The notes beneath the pieces were generated by a model. That model did no database searches and had not been told where the DNA came from. It worked only from the letters and a program-made list of their open reading frames with translations. This document shows positions 24,935-35,668 of a stretch of DNA of 64,000 bases, piece by piece (the stretch's first letter is position 1; every line of letters begins with the position of its first letter). Made by a program: the position numbers and the translations under genes. Source of the DNA: Dokdonella_A sp049583635 (GTDB lineage: Bacteria; Pseudomonadota; Gammaproteobacteria; Xanthomonadales; Rhodanobacteraceae); assembly GCA_049583635.1 (NCBI GenBank), contig JBAUWF010000045.1:1-64000 (forward strand). Reading direction: 5' to 3'.

Positions 24935-25731
24935 GCGTCCTCCTCGGTCAACCGGCGCAGGTAGGCGTCGGCGTCTACCTGGATCTCGCGCGGCCTGCGG
25001 TTGAGCAGCCCCCGGATGCGCTCGTTGTCGGACGCGCGCACCTCCGCCGCGCTGCCGGTCATCAGGTTTTCGCCTTGATCCAGCACGGTGATTGTATCGG
25101 CAATGCGGAACGCGCTCTCGAGTTCGTGCGTCACCACTACTATGGTCATGCGCAGCGCATCGCGCAGACGCAGGATCAATTCGTCGAGTTCGGCTGATAC
25201 CACCGGATCAAGGCCAGCGGACGGCTCATCGAAAAACAACAACTTCGGATCCATCACGATCGCGCGCGCCAGCGCAGCGCGCTTGACCATACCACCCGAC
25301 AATTGACTCGGCATCAGATCCTGAAAGCCGCCGAGGTCGACCACTTCGAGCTTGATGCGACTCATGATCCGAATGGTGTTCTCATCGAGTGTCGTATGTT
25401 CGCGCAGCGGCAAGGCGACGTTGTCGCCGACCGACAGCGATGTCAGCAACGCACCACCCTGGAACGACACGCCGATCTTGCGCCGCAGCGCGAGCTTTTG
25501 CGCCGGTGAAGCGCGCGCGATATCCGTGCCGAGCATGCGCACGGTACCGCTCCTGGGTTTCTGCAGCCCGAGCAAGTGACGCAACAACGTGCTCTTGCCG
25601 GATCCCGAACCACCCATGATGACGCGGATTTCGCCAGCGTTGACCTTGAAGTCGATGTCGCGCAACACGCGACGCCGCCCGTACCATGCCTCGAGGCGTT
25701 CGACTTCGATCAGGGCAGGCTTCTGCGTCAT
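24931..25731 (-). CDS. MlaF-like lipid ABC transporter ATP-binding protein
   Basis: 266 residues. Walker A GGSGSGKST (40-48), Q-loop Gln91, signature LSGGM (144-148), Walker B LLFFDEP with Asp168-Glu169, and H-loop His202. The C-terminal ~35 residues extend beyond the ATPase core, the part that in MlaF reaches over the neighbouring subunit. Separated by 27 bases from the permease gene. Confidence 0.94.
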   Translation of the reverse strand: MTQKPALIEVERLEAWYGRRRVLRDIDFKVNAGEIRVIMGGSGSGKSTLLRHLLGLQKPRSGTVRMLGTDIARASPAQKLALRRKIGVSFQGGALLTSLSVGDNVALPLREHTTLDENTIRIMSRIKLEVVDLGGFQDLMPSQLSGGMVKRAALARAIVMDPKLLFFDEPSAGLDPVVSAELDELILRLRDALRMTIVVVTHELESAFRIADTITVLDQGENLMTGSAAEVRASDNERIRGLLNRRPREIQVDADAYLRRLTEEDA

Positions 25732-25758
25732 AGCGAGTCTTGGGGCGAATTGGACGCC

Positions 25759-26556
25759 TCACCGATTCAGGAAGAAGCTGAACACCATGTCAGCGACGAT
25801 GATCCAGCAGATCGACAACACCACCGCGCGCGTGGTTGCGCGACCGACGCCTTCGGCGCCACCGCTGACCGAAAATCCCGTACTGACGCCGATCAGCGTG
25901 ATCAGCAATGCGAAAACGACGCTCTTGCCGAGACCCTGCCACAGGTCGCCGGGGGACAGCAGCGCGAGAGTCTGCAACACATACGCCGCCGGCGTCACAT
26001 TGAGCGCGGGCGCGCTGTAAAGCGCAGCGCCGAGGATCGCGACCGCATCTGCGAAAATGGTCAGCACCGGCAACATGATCAGCATCGCGATCAAGGCCGG
26101 TGCCACCAGATAGCGCACGGGCTCGATGCCGATCACGGCCAGCGCGTCGATTTCCTGCGATACCGTCATCGATCCGAGGCGGGCGGCGAGCGCCGAACCG
26201 GAACGCCCGGCGACCAGGATCGCCGTGATCAGCGCGCCGAATTCGCGCGTAACCGACTTGGCCACGGCGAGCACTACCTGTCCCTGTGCACCGAATTCGC
26301 TCAGCGCCGCGATGAACTGTATGCCCAGCATGAGACCGATCGTCATCGCGAGCAACGCAACAATCGGCAATGCATCGGCACCGATCTGGCGCATTTGTGC
26401 GACGATCGCGTGCAGTCGCACCGGCTGACCACTGCGCCAGCCCAGCGCGCTGAACTGCAGCGCTTCTAGCAACAGCATTGCCGCGTAACCGAGACCGGCC
26501 AGCGCGCCGATCGTGGCGCGACCGATGTTGGCCAACGGTCTTAGCACGCCCTCCAT
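25759..26556 (-). CDS. MlaE-like lipid ABC transporter permease
   Basis: 265 residues, five to six membrane helices. Contains the MlaE-family coupling segment SGSALAARLGSMTVSQEIDAL and DALAVIGIEPVRYLV. The start shares one base with the STAS gene stop (TGATG). Confidence 0.94.
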   Translation of the reverse strand: MEGVLRPLANIGRATIGALAGLGYAAMLLLEALQFSALGWRSGQPVRLHAIVAQMRQIGADALPIVALLAMTIGLMLGIQFIAALSEFGAQGQVVLAVAKSVTREFGALITAILVAGRSGSALAARLGSMTVSQEIDALAVIGIEPVRYLVAPALIAMLIMLPVLTIFADAVAILGAALYSAPALNVTPAAYVLQTLALLSPGDLWQGLGKSVVFALLITLIGVSTGFSVSGGAEGVGRATTRAVVLSICWIIVADMVFSFFLNR

Positions 26557-26891
26557 CAGTCACCGCCGGACGCCAGCGCGTCGATATCGTCGATGATCAG
26601 GAACACGCGGTCGAGGCGCGCAAGTTCGAGTACCGCGCGCACCGCGTCGCTGATGGCGACCAATGCGAACCGGCCGCCATTGGTGCGCGCGTGCTGGAAG
26701 CCCTCGACCAGCGCTGCAATACCCGATGAATCGATATAGCTGACCCGCGACAGATCGACGCCGAGCGTGTCGTTGTATCGCAATGCGTCCAGAATCGCGT
26801 TACGTACCTGCTGCGACCATGAAAGGTCGACTTCGCCGGACAGCCGAATCACCATACAACTGCCGACATTCTCGCTTTCGATATCACTCAC
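26556..26891 (-). CDS. STAS-domain protein with SpoIIAA-type phosphoserine motif
   Basis: 111 residues, one STAS domain, GTG start overlapping the phosphatase-kinase stop. The motif VSYIDSSGIAAL carries Ser55-Ser56 in the DSSG position that is phosphorylated in SpoIIAA/RsbV anti-anti-sigma factors. Its position beside the MlaE-like gene is that of MlaB, the STAS subunit that binds and activates MlaF. Which partner it uses (an anti-sigma kinase, the ABC ATPase, or both) cannot be decided from sequence. Confidence 0.9.
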   Translation of the reverse strand: MSDIESENVGSCMVIRLSGEVDLSWSQQVRNAILDALRYNDTLGVDLSRVSYIDSSGIAALVEGFQHARTNGGRFALVAISDAVRAVLELARLDRVFLIIDDIDALASGGD

Positions 26892-28579
26892 GTCTCGCTC
26901 CCCTCGCCGACCACGCGCTTTTGCAGGATCAACCGGTTACCACGGCCGCCCACGCGCGGCTCGACGCGCCATTCGTCCATGACCGAATCGATCAACGCAA
27001 CACCGAAGCCGCCAGCGCGACATTCACCCAGCGGCTTGGGCTTGACGCAGGCCGGATCGATCGTCGGCGCATCGTCGCTCAATTCGAACCGCAGCACATC
27101 ATCAACGCGGGTGAGCCGCAAGCGGATGTCGCCGCTGCGTTGCGGACCGTAGGCATGGCGAATGATATTGGCACAGGCCTCATCGATGACCAGCACCAGT
27201 TTGTCGCGTAACGCGGGCGCGATACCGCCGGAGTCGAGCACCCGGCGCAACGCACGACGCAACCCTTGCAGATGCTCGGGCACAGCCGACAACCGCCGGT
27301 CGAGCAACAGTTCCGGCGCGCGCACGCGCGGTGCCTCGATCAGCAACACCGTAGTGTCGTCCACCAGTTTGAGGCGCTTCAGATCGCCGAACAACGCACG
27401 CAGGCGCTGTTCGGGCGCCGCAGCGGCATGTCGCGCGATCATTTCGCGCAGGCCTTTAGCACCGATCGGCTGGCGCGCGGCGTCACGCACGTCGGTAGCT
27501 CCGTCGGAAAAGAAATACAGCGCATCGTTTCCGAGTTCGATGGTGTGGCCGTCGAATGCGACGCCGGACACAATGCCGAGCGGCGGTCCACCGGAAGCAA
27601 GGTCGCTGAACTCACCGCCCCGGTGCAGCAGAGCGGGTGGAAATCCCGCGCCGGCAATTTGCACGCGTCGTGCAGCGCGATCGCAGTAGCCAACCAGAGC
27701 ACAAACGAAGCGACCGTCCTGCGTGGTCTCGCACAACTCCTCATTGACACGCACCAGCCAGTCGCCCGGTTCAAGGCCGCTCTTGCCGACCCAGCGCAGC
27801 AAGCTGGCGGTACGTACCATCAGCAGTGCGGCGTCGAGCCCCTTGCCCGACACATCGCCGATCACGAAACCAATGCGTCCATCCGACAGCTCGAAATAAT
27901 CGTAGAAATCGCCCGATATCTCGTGTGCCGGCAAGTTCACGCCAAGCAGCGGAAAATCGTCGCGGCGGCGCTTGGGCAGCAACGACTTCTGCATACGCCG
28001 CGCGAGGTCGAATTCGCGCTTCAGGCGCTGCCGTTCGATCACGTCGTTGGCCATGCGTGCGTTGTTGATTGCAAGCGCAGTCGGTGCCGCCAGCAAACGC
28101 AACGCCTCGGCCTCCTCGGAGCAGAATGCGCCGCCGCCGCGACGGTTGATGAGTTCGATCGCGCCGATTGGCCCGTCAGCGGTAGCCAGCGGAACGCAAA
28201 GCAGCGAGCGCGTCACAAAACCGGTGTCCGCATCGCCACCGCGCCAGACGTCCGGATCTTCTGTGGCATCGAGCACGATCTGGCTCGCGTTTCCGGCCAC
28301 CGCGCGACCGACCACGCCCTGCCCTACATCAAGCCTGAGCCCGGTGAGATCGACTGGACCGACGCAGACGCGGCACTCAAGCACGCCACTGTCCGTATCG
28401 AGTAGAAACAGCGAAGCGGCCTCGACCTGCATGAAATCGGCGATCCGGTTGACCGCCTCGGACAAGGTCTGTTGCAGATCCAGCGACACCGCAAGCGCCT
28501 GGGACAGATCCGCAAGAAACGCGAGGGTCCGCGTTGCGCTCCCGGCATCGCCTACCTGCGCACGCGCTGCGACGCTCAT
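26888..28579 (-). CDS. GAF / SpoIIE-type PP2C phosphatase / RsbW-type kinase fusion
   Basis: 563 residues. GAF sensor domain (~20-175), a helical linker with DLARRMQKSLLP (~190-202), then a PP2C phosphatase domain (~205-415) with metal ligands in ISGDFYD (Asp224), GDVSGKG (Asp242), SDGATD (Asp359) and DDTT (408). A C-terminal HATPase domain (~425-558) has N-box EACANIIRHA (Glu467, Asn471) and G-box GFGVALID. All catalytic motifs of both enzymes look intact, so one polypeptide could both phosphorylate and dephosphorylate the STAS protein whose gene overlaps it by four bases. The GAF ligand is unknown. Confidence 0.92.
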   Translation of the reverse strand: MSVAARAQVGDAGSATRTLAFLADLSQALAVSLDLQQTLSEAVNRIADFMQVEAASLFLLDTDSGVLECRVCVGPVDLTGLRLDVGQGVVGRAVAGNASQIVLDATEDPDVWRGGDADTGFVTRSLLCVPLATADGPIGAIELINRRGGGAFCSEEAEALRLLAAPTALAINNARMANDVIERQRLKREFDLARRMQKSLLPKRRRDDFPLLGVNLPAHEISGDFYDYFELSDGRIGFVIGDVSGKGLDAALLMVRTASLLRWVGKSGLEPGDWLVRVNEELCETTQDGRFVCALVGYCDRAARRVQIAGAGFPPALLHRGGEFSDLASGGPPLGIVSGVAFDGHTIELGNDALYFFSDGATDVRDAARQPIGAKGLREMIARHAAAAPEQRLRALFGDLKRLKLVDDTTVLLIEAPRVRAPELLLDRRLSAVPEHLQGLRRALRRVLDSGGIAPALRDKLVLVIDEACANIIRHAYGPQRSGDIRLRLTRVDDVLRFELSDDAPTIDPACVKPKPLGECRAGGFGVALIDSVMDEWRVEPRVGGRGNRLILQKRVVGEGSET

Positions 28580-29373
28580 TCAGCCTCCCGCCGCCCGCGC
28601 AATGCACGGCGTCCACGGCGTCGGCGCAGCCCCCAAAGCGTCAGCACCGGACCGGAGACCACATACGACAACGCAATGAGAAACAGAACACGGGAAGTGT
28701 CCACAGCCAACGCGACGAACACCAACACCAGCGCCGGAATCCAGATAAACGGGACGCGATCCGAACGCGGCCACGCCTTGAAACTGAGATAACGCACCCG
28801 GCTGACCATGAGCAGGCCGGCAACCAACGCAACCAGCGGCGTGACGAACTGCACCGTGCCGACGTCAATGCCGAAAAGTCCGTTGTCTTCGACGGCCCAG
28901 ACGAACGACATGCACAAACCGGCTGCAGCGGGGCTGGCCAGCCCCTGGAAATAGCGCTTGTCGGCAACGCCGACCTGTGTATTGAAGCGAGCCAGGCGCA
29001 ACGCCGCACACGCGGCATAAATGAAGGCGGCCGCCCAGCCGACCTTGCCCCAACCCGATCCATACACGCGCAGCGACGACAGCGACCAGGTGTAAAGAAC
29101 CAGCGCCGGAGCCAAGCCGAAACTCACGAGGTCGGAAAGCGAGTCATACTGCACGCCGAACTCGGTCTGCGTGCCCGTGAGCCGCGCTATGCGTCCGTCC
29201 AGGCCATCGAGCAGCCCGGCGACGAACACGGCGATCGCCGCGTCGGTAAAACGACCGCCGATGCCTGCAACAATTGCGTAGAATCCGGCAAACATCGCGC
29301 CGGTCGTGAACAGGTTCGGCAACAGATAGATACCGCGCGGCGGTTTGCGGACGCCGGTCGGGTTTTCGTCCAT
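28576..29373 (-). CDS. pssA: CDP-diacylglycerol-serine O-phosphatidyltransferase
   Basis: Makes phosphatidylserine, precursor of phosphatidylethanolamine. 265 residues, membrane-embedded type. The CDP-alcohol phosphatidyltransferase motif DG-x2-AR-x8-G-x3-D-x3-D is exact (Asp59 to Asp81). The start MDENPTGVRKPPRGIYLLPNLFT is the family start; 63 residues of in-frame upstream sequence are rejected. First gene of the partner-switch/MCE cluster, with ATGA overlap to the next gene. Could be the related phosphatidylglycerophosphate synthase, but length and N-terminus favour PssA. Confidence 0.92.
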   Translation of the reverse strand: MDENPTGVRKPPRGIYLLPNLFTTGAMFAGFYAIVAGIGGRFTDAAIAVFVAGLLDGLDGRIARLTGTQTEFGVQYDSLSDLVSFGLAPALVLYTWSLSSLRVYGSGWGKVGWAAAFIYAACAALRLARFNTQVGVADKRYFQGLASPAAAGLCMSFVWAVEDNGLFGIDVGTVQFVTPLVALVAGLLMVSRVRYLSFKAWPRSDRVPFIWIPALVLVFVALAVDTSRVLFLIALSYVVSGPVLTLWGLRRRRGRRALRGRREAE

Positions 29374-29522
29374 GCCATTCAGCCTGAGCGGGTGGCACGG
29401 GAAGTGTACCCGATCGGGCTCTCGACGCGGCCTGACTTGTATCGCGCCGCCGCAGGTGCTATCCAATGCGGGCACGGGGACAACAGCATGGCCGGCGGCC
29501 ATCGCCGGAGCAGAGGAAATCC

Positions 29523-29969
29523 ATGAAATCGACAGCGCTGCTGCTTGTTTTGATGATCGCACCCGCAGGCGTGTGTGCCGAGGAAGTGTATGCGTGGACG
29601 GATGCGACCGGCGTCAAGCACTTTTCGGACTCGCCACCGCCAGCGGATGTACACAACGCCAGGCGTCTGACCCTGCACGGCGGCACGGCGGCAACGACCA
29701 GCGCGCCGGCCAGCAGCGGAACCTCGAGTGAAACTGACACCGGGGCCGATGTGACCGATGCAGCGACCGCAGGCCAAGCGCCCGGCAGCAGCGCGGACAG
29801 TCAAGCAAAAGCGTGCGAAACCGCGCGCAACAATCTCAAACTGCTGCAAAGCAACTATCAGATCAGCATGCCCAACGGCGCCGACGGCAAGCCGCAGGTC
29901 ATCGACAAGGGCCGGCGCGATCTGGAAATCGCGCGCGCAAAAGACCAGATTTCTTTTTACTGCAAGTAG
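29523..29969 (+). CDS. DUF4124-domain periplasmic protein
   Basis: 148 residues: a signal peptide cut near VCAEE, then the DUF4124 signature YAWTDATGVKHFSDSPP, a Thr/Ser/Ala-rich linker and a C-terminal helical region (ACETARNNLKLLQSN...GRRDLEIARAKDQISFYC). The ATG at 29523 has AGAGGAAA upstream. Function unknown; common in gammaproteobacteria. Confidence 0.88.
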   Translation: MKSTALLLVLMIAPAGVCAEEVYAWTDATGVKHFSDSPPPADVHNARRLTLHGGTAATTSAPASSGTSSETDTGADVTDAATAGQAPGSSADSQAKACETARNNLKLLQSNYQISMPNGADGKPQVIDKGRRDLEIARAKDQISFYCK

Positions 29970-30033
29970 GCGCTGCGCTCGCACTTCGCGCGCCTCGGCG
30001 GCGAGCGCTTTCGCCTGGACGTTTCGCCGTTTT

Positions 30034-30131
30034 GCTTCTCTGATGCGACGCTGTCGCCCAGGTTCCGTTCGCCTCGACGGCTAGCGTGTGCTGGTCTGTC
30101 TCGCTTCTCTCGCCTGATGCAACGCTGTCGC
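30034..30131. repeat. Imperfect direct repeat, two copies
   Basis: GCTTCTCT..TGATGC(G/A)ACGCTGTCGC occurs at 30034-30057 and again at 30103-30131, the second copy with a four-base CGCC insert. The spacing (46 bases) and the insert suggest a mobile or duplicated short element rather than chance. Confidence 0.6.
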
Positions 30132-30144
30132 ATCGGGCGAGAGA
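30106..30144. repeat. 15-bp inverted repeat (hairpin)
   Basis: TCTCTCGCCTGATGC pairs with GCATCGGGCGAGAGA (one G-U/mismatch position) around the nine-base loop AACGCTGTC. It lies about 140 bases downstream of the DUF4124 gene, with no T-tract on either side, so it is more like a REP-type element than a terminator. Confidence 0.6.
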
Positions 30145-30270
30145 AACGAACCCAAACCAACCAGTCGGGCGCGAACTTGCAGCCGCCGACGGCCGAAAAC
30201 CAGACACCCACGGCGCGCGAACCGCCAATTCCCCTAGAATGGCCAACCCGGCCATTGCGTCTGTGTACTC

Positions 30271-31974
30271 ATGCGACTTTCACAATTTCATCTCGCCACC
30301 GTCAAGGAAGTTCCGGCCGACGCCGAAATCGCGAGTCACCAATTGATGCTGCGTGCCGGCATGCTGCGCAAACTTGCCGCGGGCATCTATACGTGGACGC
30401 CGCTCGGTCTGCGTGTACTGCGCAAGGTTGAACGCATCGTGCGCGAGGAGATGAATCGCGCTGGTGCGATCGAGATGCTGATGCCGTCGATACAGCCCAA
30501 GGAGCTGTGGGAGGAGTCCGGGCGCTGGGAAAAATACGGCGGCTTGCTGCTGAAATTGCGCGATCGCAAGGAACAGGAATTCTGCTACGGCCCGACGCAC
30601 GAAGAAATCGTGACCGATTTCGCGCGCAGCGAATTGGTGAGCTATCGGCAATTGCCTGTTTGCTTCTATCAGATCCAGACCAAGTTTCGCGATGAGATAC
30701 GGCCGCGTTTCGGTGTGATGCGCGCGCGCGAGTTTCTGATGAAGGATGCTTACTCGTTTCACTTGACCCAGCAAAGCCTCGACGAGACTTACCGGCGCAT
30801 GTACAACGCCTATGCACGGATATTCACTCGCCTTGAATTGAGCTTTCGCGCAGTCGAAGCCGACTCCGGCGATATCGGTGGCGATACCAGCCACGAGTTC
30901 CAGGTACTGGCCGACTCCGGCGAAGACGCAATAGCATTTTCCAGTGAGTCGGACTACGCGGCGAACGTCGAACAAGCTGAGGCGCTGGCACCAGCGCGGG
31001 CACGCCCTGAACCCGCCGCAACACTACAACGCGTCGACACACCGATGCAGAAAACCATCGCCGAGATTTCCGATTTTCTCGGCGTGGATCCGAGCCGGTG
31101 TCTAAAGACCTTGCTGGTACGCGGCGAAACCGGTCCGGTTGCGCTGTGCCTGCGCGGTGACCACGAAATCAATGAAGTAAAGGCAGCCAAACTTGTCGAA
31201 CTTGCGGGCAAACTGGAGTTTGCGAGTGACGAGGACATCCTTTCGGCAGTAGGCGTTCAGCCGGGTTTTATCGGCCCGGTCGGACTGGCACAAACGATTC
31301 CGGTAATCGTGGATCGCAGTGCCGCCGTGCTGGCCGATTTCGTTTGCGGCGGCAATGCCGATGGGACGCATTACACCGGCGTGAACTGGGAGCGCGACGC
31401 GCATATCACGCGCATCGCCGATTTGCGCAAGGTTGTCGCCGGCGATCGCTCGCCGGATGGTCACGGCACCTTGTCCATCGCACGCGGCATCGAGGTCGGC
31501 CAGGTGTTTCAGCTCGGTACCAAGTATTCAGAGGCCATGGGCGCGACTGTGCTGGACGAGCACGGCAAAACACGTACCTTGCTGATGGGCTGCTACGGGA
31601 TCGGTGTCAGCCGCATCGTCGGCGCTGCGATCGAACAAAATCACGATGCGGCCGGCATCATCTGGCCCGAGGCGATGGCCCCATGGCAGGTTGCGATTTG
31701 TCCGATCAATGCGCACAAGAGCGAGGCGGTAAAAAAGGAAGCCGAACGCATTTACGACGCATTACTGGCAAAAGGTGTCGATGTCTTGCTGGATGATCGT
31801 GGGCTGCGACCCGGTCCAATGTTTGCGGATATCGAATTGATCGGAATACCGTGGCGCGTCGTGATCAGCGATCGCGGACTCGATGCCGGTATCTACGAAA
31901 CCCGCTGCCGCCGCGAACACGAAAACCGTTCGATGAGCCGCAGCGAGTTGTTGACGCATTTCACGACCGCGTAG
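30271..31974 (+). CDS. proS: Prolyl-tRNA synthetase (bacterial type)
   Basis: Charges tRNA-Pro. 567 residues, bacterial ProS with the editing (INS) domain between class II motifs 2 and 3. Visible: motif 1 region RAGMLRKLAAGIYTWTPLGLRV, motif 2 FRDEIRPRFGVMRAREFLMKDAYSF, the YbaK-like editing insert (~260-390) and motif 3 GCYGIGVSRIVGAAIEQ, then the anticodon-binding domain. The ribosome site is weak. Confidence 0.97.
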   Translation: MRLSQFHLATVKEVPADAEIASHQLMLRAGMLRKLAAGIYTWTPLGLRVLRKVERIVREEMNRAGAIEMLMPSIQPKELWEESGRWEKYGGLLLKLRDRKEQEFCYGPTHEEIVTDFARSELVSYRQLPVCFYQIQTKFRDEIRPRFGVMRAREFLMKDAYSFHLTQQSLDETYRRMYNAYARIFTRLELSFRAVEADSGDIGGDTSHEFQVLADSGEDAIAFSSESDYAANVEQAEALAPARARPEPAATLQRVDTPMQKTIAEISDFLGVDPSRCLKTLLVRGETGPVALCLRGDHEINEVKAAKLVELAGKLEFASDEDILSAVGVQPGFIGPVGLAQTIPVIVDRSAAVLADFVCGGNADGTHYTGVNWERDAHITRIADLRKVVAGDRSPDGHGTLSIARGIEVGQVFQLGTKYSEAMGATVLDEHGKTRTLLMGCYGIGVSRIVGAAIEQNHDAAGIIWPEAMAPWQVAICPINAHKSEAVKKEAERIYDALLAKGVDVLLDDRGLRPGPMFADIELIGIPWRVVISDRGLDAGIYETRCRREHENRSMSRSELLTHFTTA

Positions 31975-32117
31975 TGAACGGATGGATTTTCCGTCAGTGC
32001 AATGGTATCAATGCAGCCACGGATGCCGCTTTCGCGGACACGAAGTCCGGGAAATGTGTACCAACCTCCCAAAACGCGGCGGTCGCTTTTTCAAATCGAA
32101 ATAAACCGAGGATAACC

Positions 32118-32438
32118 ATGGCTATCGACATCAGTAATCTCAACCACAATCAACTGGGCAACCTGATTGAGCGCGCAACCAAGCGGCAGCAGGAACTGGC
32201 CAAGGAAAAAGCCGTCAAGTTGCGTGAAAAGATAAACACGATGGTCAAGGCCGAAGGTCTTGCGCTTGAAGATGTACTCGGCCGCAGCGGGGCGCGTGGT
32301 GCACGCCGCAAGGTCAAACCGAAATATCGCAATCCGGCTGACTCGAGCCAGACCTGGAGCGGTCGCGGCAAACGCCCACGCTGGTTCCATGCCGCGCTCG
32401 CCAGCGGCAAGAAGGAGAAGGACCTGCTGATCGGTTGA
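32118..32438 (+). CDS. hns: H-NS family nucleoid protein
   Basis: 106 residues, GAGGATAACC before the ATG. N-terminal helical oligomerisation region (QLGNLIERATKRQQELAKEKAVKLREK, split by short turns) and a C-terminal DNA-binding domain ending TWSGRGKRPRWFHAAL, the H-NS minor-groove pattern. Shorter than E. coli H-NS (137), as in xanthomonads. Expected to silence AT-rich DNA. Confidence 0.92.
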   Translation: MAIDISNLNHNQLGNLIERATKRQQELAKEKAVKLREKINTMVKAEGLALEDVLGRSGARGARRKVKPKYRNPADSSQTWSGRGKRPRWFHAALASGKKEKDLLIG

Positions 32439-32541
32439 CCGCGCCTACCGCTCGGAGCGGGGCAAGGTCAAGCAACCTGGACGAAAAACGGTCGCCCGCC
32501 GCAACGATGCGATACCCAAGGACGATAAATCGAGCGATCCG

Positions 32542-34497
<1,956 letters not shown>

Positions 34498-34522
34498 ACT
34501 TGCCCGCCGGGCACGACAGCCC

Positions 34523-35530
34523 ATGAATGTCGCCGCTGTCAATACCGACGACGCCACGGCAGGAATGCCTTACCTGACCGTGGCCATACCGATCTACAAC
34601 GAGGAGGAAAATATTCCGATCCTCTATCAGCGCATCTGTGCGGCGCTCGACGCGCTCGATCGCACGTGGGAGCTGGTGCTGGTCGACGACGGCAGCCGTG
34701 ATGGTTCACCCGCCGCGCTGGATGCGATCGCGCATGCCGACTCGCGCGTGACGGTCGTGCACTTTCCGCGCAACTATGGACAGACGGCCGCGATGATGGC
34801 GGCGATGGATCATGCGCGCGGACGCATCATCGTGCCGATGGACGGCGATCTGCAGAACGATCCGGACGACATCGTCCGCTTGCTGGCCAAGCTCGGCGAG
34901 GGTTTCGACGTCGTTTCCGGATGGCGCAGGGATCGCCGGGACGATGCGCTCCGGCGCAACCTGCCCAGCCGCGTCGCCAACCGCATCATTTCGCGCGTAT
35001 CGGGCGTGAACCTTCACGACTACGGTTGCTCGCTCAAGGCCTATCGGCGCGACGTACTCGATGGCGTCAAACTGTACGGCGAGATGCATCGGTTCGTGCC
35101 GATCTATGCGGCCTGGAACGGTGCACGCGTCGGCGAGATCGAAGTGCGCCATCACGCGCGCCTGCACGGCAAATCGAAATATGGCCTCGAACGCGTCATC
35201 AAGGTGGTGCTCGATCTGCTGGTGGTGAAATTCCTGTTCCGTTATGCCGACAAACCGATGTACGTGTTCGGCAGCTTCGGGCTTCTTGGCATCGTCGCCG
35301 CATTCGGTTGTGGCCTGTGGGCGCTCGCATTGAAGTTTTTTGCCAACACCTCACTGGTCCAGACGCCGCTTCCGTTGCTGACGGTTTTCCTCGGCGCGCT
35401 CGGCGTGGTCAGCATCCTGATGGGGCTGCTCGCGGAAATGCTCAATCGCACGTACCACGAATCGCAGGCCAAACCGGTGTACCGGATAGCCAGTGTCGTG
35501 CGCGCCGACACGCCACCGGCGCAACGCTGA
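34523..35530 (+). CDS. Polyprenyl-phosphate glycosyltransferase (GT2, GtrB/ArnC/CsbB-like)
   Basis: 335 residues. A GT2 catalytic domain at the N-terminus (VAIPIYNEEENIP; LVDDGSRDGS; the DxD in PMDGDLQNDPDDI) and two C-terminal membrane helices (~240-265 and ~280-305). This layout is that of enzymes which load a sugar onto undecaprenyl phosphate on the cytoplasmic face. The first usable ATG after the aacS stop is at 34523. An EamA-type transporter and a YfhO protein 5-9 kb downstream would complete a load-flip-transfer route (inference). Confidence 0.88.
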   Translation: MNVAAVNTDDATAGMPYLTVAIPIYNEEENIPILYQRICAALDALDRTWELVLVDDGSRDGSPAALDAIAHADSRVTVVHFPRNYGQTAAMMAAMDHARGRIIVPMDGDLQNDPDDIVRLLAKLGEGFDVVSGWRRDRRDDALRRNLPSRVANRIISRVSGVNLHDYGCSLKAYRRDVLDGVKLYGEMHRFVPIYAAWNGARVGEIEVRHHARLHGKSKYGLERVIKVVLDLLVVKFLFRYADKPMYVFGSFGLLGIVAAFGCGLWALALKFFANTSLVQTPLPLLTVFLGALGVVSILMGLLAEMLNRTYHESQAKPVYRIASVVRADTPPAQR

Positions 35531-35668
35531 TGCACCGGAACAGCCAATCATTCGCAGGGTGGGTAGGCCGACGCAGGCGGCGCCGTGCGCGGAAACGTCT
35601 GGTCATTTCAACGGCGCCGGGTCCAGCAAAGCCGCGCCGGGCCTGACGGTACAGAGCGAACGTCGAGC

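Larger units (their letters stand above)
29970..30270. other. Repeat-rich intergenic region before proS (301 bases)
   Basis: Holds two imperfect copies of a ~24-base unit and a 15-bp hairpin (see the separate entries). TAGAAT near 30235 could be the proS -10, without a convincing -35. No small gene recognised. Confidence 0.55.

Noticed and set aside
26556..26891. Naming the STAS gene mlaB
   Set aside because: Position fits, but the DSSG phosphoserine motif and coupling to the kinase-phosphatase gene make SpoIIAA-like behaviour equally likely.
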